Shown in pieces: positions 53,503 to 62,129 of a DNA stretch of 64,000 bases (positions are counted from its first letter, which is position 1; every line of letters starts with the position of its first letter). The translations under genes were made by a program, and so were the position numbers. The stretch comes from Sporosarcina globispora (GTDB lineage Bacteria > Bacillota > Bacilli > Bacillales > Cytobacillaceae), in assembly GCF_001274725.1 (NCBI RefSeq), contig NZ_LGUF01000007.1, forward strand, positions 4,967,655 to 5,031,654, read 5' to 3'. The notes beneath the pieces were generated by a model, which was not told the origin of the DNA, did no database searches, and saw nothing but the letters and a program-made list of their open reading frames with translations.

Positions 53503-54741
53503 TTATGAATTTATTCGATCCATTTCAGCTCGTTTGCTTTCCACTTTCTTGCCTTTGAAGAATAATGACTCAACCGCTGCTCTTCTAGCAATTGCCTCTG
53601 CTGAACATGTCGCATCAACTAACATCATCGTGGCATCGTCGCCGACTTTTGGCCAAACTCGTTCGCCATTTTTATTTAATGGAGCAACCCCGCCAGTAGC
53701 ATATTTCAAGGCAGAGGATAAAGAATATTCATCAATCATCCGAAATCTTTCAGCAAGTGTACCAAGCTTTTGGATAGTGTTCCCTGTTCCAAACGGAGAC
53801 CAGTGATCAGTGATGCTGTCATGTCCTACTGAAACGGGAATACCATACCGATCAAGTGCGGGAACTGGAATAGTTGTACGATTAATCGGAATGGTAGTGG
53901 TTACATCAATTTCTTGCTCTTTCAATATTGCCGCCATTTCAGCCAATGCTTCTCCCTCCAGGTCAGCCAAAGCAATTCCATGGCTAATCGTTACTCTTCC
54001 TGCCATTCCTGCTTCCCTTGTATAATCTGCCATTCTCTCGAATGTAAAAGCTCCCAATGAGTTAGGATCATGAATGTGGATATCGACTCCCCTATCATGT
54101 TCCACTGCAATCTCAAATATTGTATTTAGTGACTTTTCAATGTTCCTGTCCACCGTAGCTGGATCCACACCGCCCACTAAGGTGGCACCATTTTTCATGG
54201 CATCCCGAATTAACTGAACAGAATCACTTCTCAGCAGTCCATGCTGCGGAAACGCAACAATGTCATATGTAAGGACATCTTCATATTTTTTCAATGCATT
54301 GACAGTAGCCTCTAAGTTTTTCAGCCCAATTACAGGGTCAACATTACAATGTGTACGAATATGAGTATGGCCATTTTTCAAATACAGCTCTATCATTTTC
54401 TCAGCGCGTTCTTGTGCGGTTGGGAGAAGCTTTGGCAAAAGTTCTTTTTCCTCTTCTAATCTAGTGAAAATGCCCTTTGTGATTGGTGTGCAGGCTTTCC
54501 ATGGGCCGCCGTAGTAGGTTTTGTCAATATGAATGTGCATATCTCTTAAAGAAGGAAGTGCCAGCTTCTGTTTTGCATCGAATTGGTTTTCATTAGAATC
54601 TGGAGCAATCTGTGTGATTTCTGCAATTTTTTCATCAACGATTTTCAGGTGGCAAATTTCAGTGCTGGTGCCTGTAATTTGTTCATTTTCGTAGATGAAC
54701 CCTTTTTCTAGCCGAACATTTGTAATCCATATAACTGTCAT
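53503..54741 (-). CDS. CodA-like amidohydrolase, copy B
   Basis: A 412-residue paralogue of copy A, clearly similar along the whole length (GLKNLE, YDIVAFPQHGLLR, RNIEKSL, SPFGTGN). Predicted ligands: His69 and His71 (HIHIDK), His222, Asp308, plus His131 and His254. Asp225 (IHIHD) replaces the CodA Glu as in copy A, but His307 before the metal Asp is kept. AGGAGG precedes the ATG. It lies 94 bp downstream of the binding-protein gene, with a perfect hairpin between. The pair may act on two related substrates or sequential steps. Confidence 0.82.
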   Translation of the reverse strand: MTVIWITNVRLEKGFIYENEQITGTSTEICHLKIVDEKIAEITQIAPDSNENQFDAKQKLALPSLRDMHIHIDKTYYGGPWKACTPITKGIFTRLEEEKELLPKLLPTAQERAEKMIELYLKNGHTHIRTHCNVDPVIGLKNLEATVNALKKYEDVLTYDIVAFPQHGLLRSDSVQLIRDAMKNGATLVGGVDPATVDRNIEKSLNTIFEIAVEHDRGVDIHIHDPNSLGAFTFERMADYTREAGMAGRVTISHGIALADLEGEALAEMAAILKEQEIDVTTTIPINRTTIPVPALDRYGIPVSVGHDSITDHWSPFGTGNTIQKLGTLAERFRMIDEYSLSSALKYATGGVAPLNKNGERVWPKVGDDATMMLVDATCSAEAIARRAAVESLFFKGKKVESKRAEMDRINS

Positions 54742-54768
54742 TCTGATTCCTCCTAAAATTGAAAATGA

Positions 54769-54803
54769 AGGAAAAGTACTTTTGAATCAAAAGTACTTTT
54801 CCT
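54769..54803 (-). terminator. Perfect hairpin between binding-protein and amidohydrolase genes
   Basis: AGGAAAAGTACTTTTGA and its exact reverse complement are separated by one base, a 17-bp stem. The arms contain the smaller palindrome AAAAGTACTTTT. The tail is T-rich on the minus strand. Likely a partial terminator or 3' stabiliser of the binding-protein message. Confidence 0.75.
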
Positions 54804-54835
54804 GTTTCACCATGGTACCTTTTTTTGACTTCAGA

Positions 54836-56413
54836 TTATTTAATTACTGCATCATCAATCATTAAATAATTGGCAGCATTCAGCCAAAAGCCGCTTACAC
54901 TTTTACTGTGCGCAGCCATATGTTCATAGTTTCGGATTGGAATATAAACTGCATCCTCTAATTCCATTTGCATCACTTGTTCATAAAGATCCTTGCGCTT
55001 TTCTTCGTCAGTCTCTCTTCGTGCTTCTTCGATGATTTTATCGACCTCAGGATTGCTGTAATAGAAATGGTTTCCAGGAGGTCCCTGTGAGGCAGTATGG
55101 AATAGATTATACTGGTTATAATCTCCATCTCCTGTGGCATTTCCCCATCCGCCAATGAATAAATCATGCTCTGATTTATCGATCGTATCGATATATGCAC
55201 CATATTCCATTACTTGAATGTCTACTTCAACACCGATGCCCTTTAATTGGGATTGAATTACTTCGGCCATATTAATGCGTTCTTTTCTATCGCTTGTCAG
55301 TAATTTTAACTTAAGTCCTTCTTCATACCCTGCTTCTTTTAATAATTTTTTTGCTTCATTTAAATCATAATCATAAGGCTTAACATTTTCACTGTGGCCA
55401 AAAACCTTTGGACTCATTGCTGCATTAGCAAGTGTCCCTACATTGTTATAAACCCCTTTTATAATAGCTTCTCTCTCGATGGCATGGCTGATTGCTTTAC
55501 GGACTTTAACATCATCCAAAGGTTTCTTCTTAGTATTAAACCCGATATATTCAACTGCAAGCCCCTCTGCCCGTAAAAGCCCCATCGATTCGGAAGCTTC
55601 AATTCTCTCAATTTCTGTAACAGGCACCTGATCATTAATATGTGCTTCTCCAGTTTCAATCATGGCCAGACGCGTTGCATCTTCAGGAACAACCTTAAAC
55701 ACAACCCTGTCAATATTCGGCTTTTTCCCCCAATAGTTTTCATTTTTTTGCAATGAAATTTCCTGGCCAGTTTTCCAGTCTTCAAAAACAAATGGGCCTG
55801 TACCAACAGGTTTCTCTGCAAGTGTCTCCTGGTTTTCAGCTAGCGCCTTTGGACTTATGATGCTCCCTTCGCTGCTTGCAAGGATAGAAAGCAGTGGAGC
55901 ATATGGGTAATCAAGCAATAATTGTACTGTGTATTCATCAATAACTTTTACTTCATTAATCATCGCGAATTTCTCACGCTGAGGAGATCCAGTGTTTGGA
56001 TCCAGCAAACGGTCAAAGGTGGACTTCACTGCTTCTGCATTAAACGGGGTACCGTCATGAAAGGTTACACCTTCTTTTAGCTTAAACTCCCAGGTCGTAT
56101 CATCAATGATATTCCATTCCGTTGCCAAGTGCGGCTGAATGTTCATATCTTTATCGGGCTCTACTAAAGTTTCATATACTTTTTGATAAATAATATTTGC
56201 TGAAGGAATGTCTGTAATAAAGTGAGGGTCCAGTTTTGTTGCATCTGATAGACGGACAACCGTCAATGTACCACCATCCTTTTTTCCCTCGGATTCATTA
56301 CCAGCTTCCTGTTCTGTTTTTGTTTGTGTAGAACAAGCTGATACAAACAACATCATTAGGCATAAGCAAATCATCAGTAACCCCTTAGGAAAATGCCTTC
56401 TATCTTTCTCCAT
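54836..56413 (-). CDS. Peptide/nickel-type solute-binding lipoprotein (second cluster)
   Basis: A 525-residue SBP_bac_5 protein with lipobox VSAC (Cys27) and a Glu/Gly/Lys-rich linker. It contains LKEGVTFHDGTPFNAEAVKS and GTGPFVFEDW, typical of the family, and is a paralogue of the protein at 16836-18446. The ATG at 56413 follows AAAGGGGAG; the longer frame upstream has no ribosome site. It is divergent from the permease operon that begins 285 bp away and heads the operon containing both amidohydrolases, so its ligand is probably their substrate. Confidence 0.88.
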   Translation of the reverse strand: MEKDRRHFPKGLLMICLCLMMLFVSACSTQTKTEQEAGNESEGKKDGGTLTVVRLSDATKLDPHFITDIPSANIIYQKVYETLVEPDKDMNIQPHLATEWNIIDDTTWEFKLKEGVTFHDGTPFNAEAVKSTFDRLLDPNTGSPQREKFAMINEVKVIDEYTVQLLLDYPYAPLLSILASSEGSIISPKALAENQETLAEKPVGTGPFVFEDWKTGQEISLQKNENYWGKKPNIDRVVFKVVPEDATRLAMIETGEAHINDQVPVTEIERIEASESMGLLRAEGLAVEYIGFNTKKKPLDDVKVRKAISHAIEREAIIKGVYNNVGTLANAAMSPKVFGHSENVKPYDYDLNEAKKLLKEAGYEEGLKLKLLTSDRKERINMAEVIQSQLKGIGVEVDIQVMEYGAYIDTIDKSEHDLFIGGWGNATGDGDYNQYNLFHTASQGPPGNHFYYSNPEVDKIIEEARRETDEEKRKDLYEQVMQMELEDAVYIPIRNYEHMAAHSKSVSGFWLNAANYLMIDDAVIK

Positions 56414-56698
56414 TGTTCTCTCCCCTTTTTTTAAAAAATAATACCGATAGTAAGTCAATGTTCACCGTCCCTCCGTAAATGCTTATCTGCATTATAGAAG
56501 ATGATGCATTTAGATATTTACAGAATATTTACATGTTTTTTTAATATTTTGACAACTGTTTTAAAAAATATTTACTTTACAGGTAATTTTGATAATTTTA
56601 ACTAAACATCTCTCGTTTTTATACCATTCTTCTTTTGAAAGGAGGAAAACGATTTTTAATTTCAGGCACTAGTACAAAACCTTTAGGGAGGAAATAAG
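56414..56698. promoter_or_regulatory. Divergent control region of the amidohydrolase/importer cluster
   Basis: ATATTTACA occurs at 56514-56522 and 56525-56533 (11 bp apart), and ATATTTAC again at 56568-56575. Between them TTGACAA (56549-56555) gives a possible -35 on either strand: minus TTGTCA, 18 bp, TAAATA (56526-56531). An unused AAAGGAGG at about 56638-56645 precedes no start codon. The direct repeats are candidate sites for the AraC-type regulator encoded in the cluster. Confidence 0.5.
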
Positions 56699-57601
56699 AT
56701 GACAGTTCAAGCAAAAACGGAGCAGCCTAAAATGGCTGTAAAGACATTGATTGGCCCAAAGGAATCTAGAATAAAGGATTTTCTTTCCATATTGATACAA
56801 AATAAAGCTGCTTTAGTTGGGGCCATCATTATTATTGTTTATCTATTAATGGCTGTATTTGCACCGCTGCTGGCTCCATATAGCCCATATGAAATTGATT
56901 TGGAAAATAAGCTGACTCCTCCATCTGCAGAACATTGGATGGGAACAGATGATAAAGGAAGAGATATTTTAAGCCGGATTCTATATGGTTCCAGACTTTC
57001 AATGGGGGTAGGATTTGCTGCTGTGTTATTCGGAGCATTTTTTGGGATTATTTTTGGACTTGTTGCTGGATATTACGGCAAATGGGTTGACACCATTATC
57101 ATGAGAATGATGGATGTTATGCTTGCATTCCCAGGAATCCTGCTTGCCCTTGCTATTATTGCAGCACTTGGTCCAAGTCTTATTAATGTGACCATAGCAG
57201 TAGGAGCTTTCTCTGTACCTTTATTTGCTAGAATCGTCCGCGGATCTACCTTAGAAGTAAAGCGCCTTGAGTATATTGATGCAATCCGATCGCTTGGAGC
57301 CACTGATTTTGTCATTATTTCCAAGCATATTTTTCCGAACATTCTTTCACCCATTATTGTTCAGGGGACTTTGCGATTGGCTACTGCCATTCTATCAGCA
57401 GCAGGATTATCATTCCTCGGCCTTGGTGCACAGCCGCCTTCACCTGAATGGGGAACAATGCTCAGCAGCGGAAGAGATTTCTTATTCTCAGCACCGTATA
57501 TTGCCCTATTTCCTGGTCTCGCTATTTCCATTCTCGTCCTTGGGTTTAATATTTTTGGTGATGGTTTACGTGATGCTTTTGACCCTAGGATGAAAAAATA
57601 A
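56699..57601 (+). CDS. Peptide/nickel ABC importer permease, DppC type (second cluster)
   Basis: A 300-residue permease with cytoplasmic N-terminus, first membrane helix near residue 38-58, LTPPSAEHWMGTDDKGRDIL and the EAA loop EYIDAIRSLGATDF. TAGGGAGG precedes the ATG. It heads the plus-strand operon; the gene order DppC-DppB-OppD-OppF places DppC first, unlike the first cluster. Similarity to the protein at 14696-15595 is strong. Confidence 0.9.
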   Translation: MTVQAKTEQPKMAVKTLIGPKESRIKDFLSILIQNKAALVGAIIIIVYLLMAVFAPLLAPYSPYEIDLENKLTPPSAEHWMGTDDKGRDILSRILYGSRLSMGVGFAAVLFGAFFGIIFGLVAGYYGKWVDTIIMRMMDVMLAFPGILLALAIIAALGPSLINVTIAVGAFSVPLFARIVRGSTLEVKRLEYIDAIRSLGATDFVIISKHIFPNILSPIIVQGTLRLATAILSAAGLSFLGLGAQPPSPEWGTMLSSGRDFLFSAPYIALFPGLAISILVLGFNIFGDGLRDAFDPRMKK

Positions 57602-57623
57602 AAGCTTTGAGGAGGTTACACCT

Positions 57624-58544
57624 ATGCTGATGTTTATATTACGCCGGATTTTACAAACAATCCCGGTTATTATTGGAGTTACTTTTGTTGTCTTCTTCAT
57701 TATGCAGCTCGTTCCAGGGGATCCTGCAGTGCTTCTTGCGGGTGAAGGAGCCTCAAAAGAAACAATTGAAGCTATTCGTGAACAGCTTGGATTAAACCAG
57801 CCTTTATATATCCAATACTTCGAATATTTAACAAATGTATTTAAGGGGGATTTAGGTGTTTCTTTAAAAAACAGCCAGCCTGTTCTTAATGAAATATTAG
57901 TAAGACTTCCAATTACAATTGAACTTGCCTTCTTTAGCATCATTATTACAATCGTGCTTGGGATGGCGGCAGGAATTATTTCAGCTGTCAAACCTTATTC
58001 ATTGACCGATGTCAGTGTCATGCTTGTGGCTCTTTTAGGAATTTCACTTCCAAGTTTCTGGTTTGGCCTCATGCTTATGTATTTCTTCTCTGTTAAACTG
58101 CAAATTTTGCCTGTTGCAGGATGGGACAGTCTGCTCCATGTCATCTTGCCGGCTATTACCCTTGGAGCAGGCGGAGCAGCAATTGTCGCAAGGATGACCA
58201 GATCCAGCATGCTCGAGGTTATTCGCCAGGATTATATTCGTACAGCACGTGCAAAAGGGCTGCGCGAACGAATCATTATTTATAAACATGCACTAAGAAA
58301 TGCACTGATCCCGGTAATTACGGTTGTGGGCCTTCAGTTTGGCGCACTCCTTGGCGGTACCGTTTTGGTGGAATCGATCTTTGCTATTAATGGCCTGGGA
58401 AGAATGATTGTCGATGCCATTCGAATGCGTGATCTGCCAATGGTCCAGGGAGGAGTATTATTTGCCTCACTTATTTTCGTAGTTGTTAATTTATTCGTAG
58501 ACGTCTTTTATCGGTTCTTCAATAAACGCATTGAGCTAAATTAA
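57624..58544 (+). CDS. Peptide/nickel ABC importer permease, DppB type (second cluster)
   Basis: A 306-residue permease beginning MLMFILRRILQTIPVIIGVT with VPGDPAVLLAGEGA and the EAA loop DYIRTARAKGLRE. Six membrane helices are expected. GAGGAGG lies upstream, 22 bp after the DppC gene. It is shorter than the DppB of the first cluster, lacking the loop insertion near the middle. Confidence 0.9.
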   Translation: MLMFILRRILQTIPVIIGVTFVVFFIMQLVPGDPAVLLAGEGASKETIEAIREQLGLNQPLYIQYFEYLTNVFKGDLGVSLKNSQPVLNEILVRLPITIELAFFSIIITIVLGMAAGIISAVKPYSLTDVSVMLVALLGISLPSFWFGLMLMYFFSVKLQILPVAGWDSLLHVILPAITLGAGGAAIVARMTRSSMLEVIRQDYIRTARAKGLRERIIIYKHALRNALIPVITVVGLQFGALLGGTVLVESIFAINGLGRMIVDAIRMRDLPMVQGGVLFASLIFVVVNLFVDVFYRFFNKRIELN

Positions 58545-58562
58545 GTTAGGTGGTGACTGGCT

Positions 58563-59579
58563 GTGAAGGAAAGAAATAAGCCAATACTGGAAGTAAAAGG
58601 GTTAAAAACACTTTTCACAACAAAGCGGGGAGTCAGCAAAGCGGTAGATGGCATCGATTTTACTTTGCATAAAGGAGAAACGCTGGGAATTGTAGGGGAA
58701 TCCGGATGTGGAAAAAGTATGACTTCCCTCTCCATTCTGCGCCTAATTCCTTCTCCTCCGGGAAAAATTGCCGGGGGTTCCGTTTACTTTAAAGGAAAAG
58801 ATTTAGTAACAATGTCAGAGGATGAAATGAGGAAAATTCGCGGGAATGAAATATCAATGATTTTTCAGGAGCCTATGACCTCCTTGAATCCCGTAATCCC
58901 AGTTGGGGAACAAATTGCAGAAGCATTGAGGCTGCACCAAAAGATGGGGAAAAAAGCTGCATGGGATAAATCAGTTGAAATGCTGAAGCTGGTAGGAATC
59001 CCGTCTCCTGAAAAAAGAGCTAAGCAAGAGCCATTCCAGTTGAGCGGCGGGATGCGCCAGCGTGTCATGATTGCTATGGCTCTGGCATGTACACCTGAGA
59101 TATTAATTGCAGATGAACCAACCACCGCCTTGGATGTTACGATTCAAGCGCAAATATTGGAACTGATTAAAGATCTGCAAACAAAGATAGGAATGGGTGT
59201 TATCATGATTACCCATGATTTGGGAGTTGTAGCAGAAACATGTGATAAGGTAGCCGTTATGTATGCCGGTAATATAGTCGAGCATGCTTCTACTGAGCAA
59301 ATATTTGCTGATCCCAAGCACCCTTATACCCAAGGGCTTTTGAATTCATTGCCTAAAATTCATGAAGATCAGGACGAATTGATTACGATAGATGGCAGTG
59401 TCCCCAGCCCTTACAATATGCCTGCTGGATGCCGGTTTGCCTCTAGATGCCCTTACGCGGAAGATATTTGCGCCACACACCAGCCTGACCTTATTTCCCA
59501 TTCCGAAGATGTTAAGGTAAGATGCTGGAAATATACAGACAAGTGGACTGGCAAAAGAGATAAAGAAGGGGTTGTCTAA
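58563..59579 (+). CDS. Peptide ABC importer ATPase, OppD type (second cluster)
   Basis: A 338-residue ATPase with Walker [10 protein letters not shown], signature LSGGMRQR, Walker [12 protein letters not shown] and THDLG. The C-terminal [14 protein letters not shown] pattern is of the OppD/DppD type and may bind an Fe-S cluster. The start is GTG at 58563 with TTAGGTGG upstream, 18 bp after the permease gene. Confidence 0.9.
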   Translation: MKERNKPILEVKGLKTLFTTKRGVSKAVDGIDFTLHKGETLGIVGESGCGKSMTSLSILRLIPSPPGKIAGGSVYFKGKDLVTMSEDEMRKIRGNEISMIFQEPMTSLNPVIPVGEQIAEALRLHQKMGKKAAWDKSVEMLKLVGIPSPEKRAKQEPFQLSGGMRQRVMIAMALACTPEILIADEPTTALDVTIQAQILELIKDLQTKIGMGVIMITHDLGVVAETCDKVAVMYAGNIVEHASTEQIFADPKHPYTQGLLNSLPKIHEDQDELITIDGSVPSPYNMPAGCRFASRCPYAEDICATHQPDLISHSEDVKVRCWKYTDKWTGKRDKEGVV

Positions 59580-59580
59580 C

Positions 59581-60576
59581 ATGGATACGACAGCAGAAAA
59601 AAATATCATCTTACAAGTAGACCGTTTAAAACAATATTTTCCGGTTAAAAAAGACTCTATCTTCAAGCCAAAGGCATATGTAAAAGCGGTAGACGACATT
59701 TCATTTGAGCTTTTTGAAGGGGAGACTTTAAGTATAGTTGGGGAGTCAGGATGCGGGAAATCAACAACCGGACGTGCAATTTTAAGGCTTGATGAACCTA
59801 CTGATGGAAAAGTTCTTTATATGGGGAAAGATATTTTAACATTAAACAAAAAGGATATGAGAAAACTTAGAGGTGATTTGCAGGTTATATTTCAAGATCC
59901 TTTTGCTTCTCTTAACCCCCGGCAAACGGTGAAGCAAATTTTGAATGAAGCGATGGCCATTCAGAACGTTGTTGAAAAATCAAAACGAAAGGAAAGAATG
60001 CTCGAGCTGCTTGGATATGTGGGACTTCCTCCAGAAGCGCTTGAAAGATATCCGCATGAATTTAGCGGCGGGCAGCGCCAGCGAATTGGAATTGCCAGAG
60101 CATTGGCCGTTAATCCGAAGTTAATCATTTGTGATGAAGCTGTATCTGCTCTGGATGTATCGATCCAGGCGCAAATTCTCAATCTGTTAAAGAAACTGCA
60201 AAAACAGTTTAAGCTGACCTTTCTTTTTATCTCTCATGACCTTAGTGTCGTCAGGCATATTTCTGATCGGGTTATGGTGATGTATCTAGGAAAAGTGGTT
60301 GAGATTGCAGAGAAAAAAGAAATGTTCGATTCTCCTCTCCACCCGTATACAAAAGCGCTGCTATCCTCTATTCCAGTGCCGGATCCAACTTTAAAAAGAG
60401 ACCGCGTCATATTAAAAGGAGATGTTCCATCACCGATTGACCCTCCTGGAGGCTGCAGGTTCCATACACGCTGTCCTTTTGCTGCAGAAAAATGCAAGCA
60501 AGAGGAACCTCCACTAAGGGAGCTGGTTAATAATCATTTCGTCAGCTGCCATTTAGCTGAAACTCTGCCAGTTTAA
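59581..60576 (+). CDS. Peptide ABC importer ATPase, OppF type (second cluster)
   Basis: A 331-residue ATPase with Walker [10 protein letters not shown], signature FSGGQRQR, Walker B LIICDEAVSALD and SHDLS. Walker B has Cys-Asp-Glu-Ala instead of the more usual ADEP, which keeps the catalytic Glu. The ATG at 59581 starts one base after the OppD stop, with AAGAAGGGG upstream. A hairpin follows the stop, before the kinase gene. Confidence 0.9.
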   Translation: MDTTAEKNIILQVDRLKQYFPVKKDSIFKPKAYVKAVDDISFELFEGETLSIVGESGCGKSTTGRAILRLDEPTDGKVLYMGKDILTLNKKDMRKLRGDLQVIFQDPFASLNPRQTVKQILNEAMAIQNVVEKSKRKERMLELLGYVGLPPEALERYPHEFSGGQRQRIGIARALAVNPKLIICDEAVSALDVSIQAQILNLLKKLQKQFKLTFLFISHDLSVVRHISDRVMVMYLGKVVEIAEKKEMFDSPLHPYTKALLSSIPVPDPTLKRDRVILKGDVPSPIDPPGGCRFHTRCPFAAEKCKQEEPPLRELVNNHFVSCHLAETLPV

Positions 60577-60609
60577 TACAAATACCTCTATTTTGTATAT
60601 AATGTTATA

Positions 60610-60647
60610 TTAAAAAAGGGATAGGTTCTTATACCTCCCTTTTTTAA
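60610..60647 (+). terminator. Hairpin between the importer and signalling genes
   Basis: TTAAAAAAGGGA...AGG pairs with CCT...CCCTTTTTTAA around a short loop, followed by AATAC. It may partly terminate the importer message before the kinase gene, which starts 23 bp further on. Confidence 0.65.
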
Positions 60648-60669
60648 TACTTAAGGAGAAACGAATCCC

Positions 60670-61440
60670 ATGCTGCCTATTGAATCATTCTCCATTTATA
60701 TTATGTTTTGTGTTCTGGTTCCGCTGGCGGGAGCATTTACCCTGCTATTTTTATTTGTTTTTGAAAAAAGGATAGATTTACTTGAGAAACAAAAACGAGA
60801 AATAGCGTTAGAAAGGGAACTTCAAACAGCTTTATACAATCAATTAAACCAGGAAATCCAGCCGCATTTCTTTTTTAATACCTTAAATTCCATCCTGGCT
60901 CTAGCTAGGCTGGACCGCAAAGCAGAATTGATACGCTCCATTGAAACCCTTTCAAAACTGCTAAAGTTTAAATATCGGACTTTAAATAATGTCATATCGA
61001 TTGAAGATGAGCTTACGTATGTTAATTACTATTTGGAGATACAAAAAACAAGATTTAGAGATCGTCTTCATTACGAAATTCATTTGGACAACCATGTGAG
61101 TAAATCCATTATCATTCCCTTTTTAATACAAACTCTTGTGGAAAATGCATTTAAGCATGCCTTCGAAAGACATATTGGCGAGGCCTTACTAAAAATTAAT
61201 ATTATAAAAATCGAATCAGCCGTACATGTTACAGTGTGGAACAATTCTTTAGAGCTTAATGAAACAAGCCCCCAGGATGGCGGGGTGGGGCTGGAGAATA
61301 TAAAGAGAAGACTTAAACTATTATTTCCCGATGATGAAACTTCTGTTCAATTAACAGATCAGGAGGATGGAACAGCTGTTTTTGCTATATTCCCTCATGT
61401 TATTATGTCAGAAAAATTGGAAGGAGAAAGTACGCAATGA
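60670..61440 (+). CDS. LytS/YesM-type sensor histidine kinase without sensor domain
   Basis: A 256-residue kinase with a single membrane helix (about residues 8-32), a short coiled coil (33-60), the His_kinase (PF06580-type) motif QPHFFFNTLNSI with His66, N-box LVENAFKHAF (Asn159) and G-box GGVGLENIKRR. There is no periplasmic, PAS, GAF or multi-helix sensory domain, so ligand sensing probably comes from another protein. AAGGAG lies 11 bp before the ATG. The stop overlaps the response regulator start (ATGA). Confidence 0.88.
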   Translation: MLPIESFSIYIMFCVLVPLAGAFTLLFLFVFEKRIDLLEKQKREIALERELQTALYNQLNQEIQPHFFFNTLNSILALARLDRKAELIRSIETLSKLLKFKYRTLNNVISIEDELTYVNYYLEIQKTRFRDRLHYEIHLDNHVSKSIIIPFLIQTLVENAFKHAFERHIGEALLKINIIKIESAVHVTVWNNSLELNETSPQDGGVGLENIKRRLKLLFPDDETSVQLTDQEDGTAVFAIFPHVIMSEKLEGESTQ

Positions 61441-62129
61441 ATATTTTGCTTGTAGATGATGAACTTATAGAATTGGAACAATTGGAATATCTCATTAAAA
61501 AGAAATTCCCGAATTGGGTTCTTTTTAAAGCTCAGGATGCCTCTCAAGCTCTTCAAATTATTAAGAAGCATGACATCTTTCTCGCTTTCCTTGACATTCA
61601 GCTCCCAGGGAAATCAGGATTAGATTTAGCTATGGAGCTTTCCGCAGGTGGTGATATTGACTTAATCATGGTTACAGCCTATCAAAATTTTGATTATATT
61701 CAAAGGTCACTCAGGCTTGGAGTAGTTGATTACATTACAAAGCCCGTCATTGAAGATGAGTTAATGAGTGTTTTGAGAAGGTATGAACGAATTGGCAGTT
61801 ACTCTGAGCAAATTGTTAAGACTTTGCAAATTATTCAAAAGGAATACAATGAAAAACTTACTTTAAATTATTTGGCTTCAAAAATTCATATCAATTCAGC
61901 CTATCTGAGCAGAAAATTTCACGAGGAAGTAGGAATGGGCTTTTCCGAATACTTAAATGACTTTCGGTTAAAGCAGGCACAAAAAATGCTGATTGAAAGT
62001 CCCGAATTGAGCATTAGCACCGTTTCGGAGAAGTGTGGATTTAACAGTCAGCACTATTTCAGCCAAATCTTCCGTAAAATGACAGGCCAATCACCTAGGG
62101 ATTACCGCTTGAAGGAGACTTCACAATGA
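61437..62129 (+). CDS. AraC-type response regulator
   Basis: A 230-residue regulator with a receiver domain (1-120; acidic DDE at 7-9, phospho-acceptor Asp53 in FLDIQLPG, switch Thr/Lys in TAYQ and TKPV) and a C-terminal AraC double helix-turn-helix (about 130-228: LASKIHINSAYLSRKFHEEV, CGFNSQHYFSQIFRKMTGQS). It is the YesN/AraC class that pairs with YesM/LytS kinases. It overlaps both neighbours by 4 bp. Probable targets are the divergent promoters at 56.5 kb. Confidence 0.92.
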   Translation: MNILLVDDELIELEQLEYLIKKKFPNWVLFKAQDASQALQIIKKHDIFLAFLDIQLPGKSGLDLAMELSAGGDIDLIMVTAYQNFDYIQRSLRLGVVDYITKPVIEDELMSVLRRYERIGSYSEQIVKTLQIIQKEYNEKLTLNYLASKIHINSAYLSRKFHEEVGMGFSEYLNDFRLKQAQKMLIESPELSISTVSEKCGFNSQHYFSQIFRKMTGQSPRDYRLKETSQ

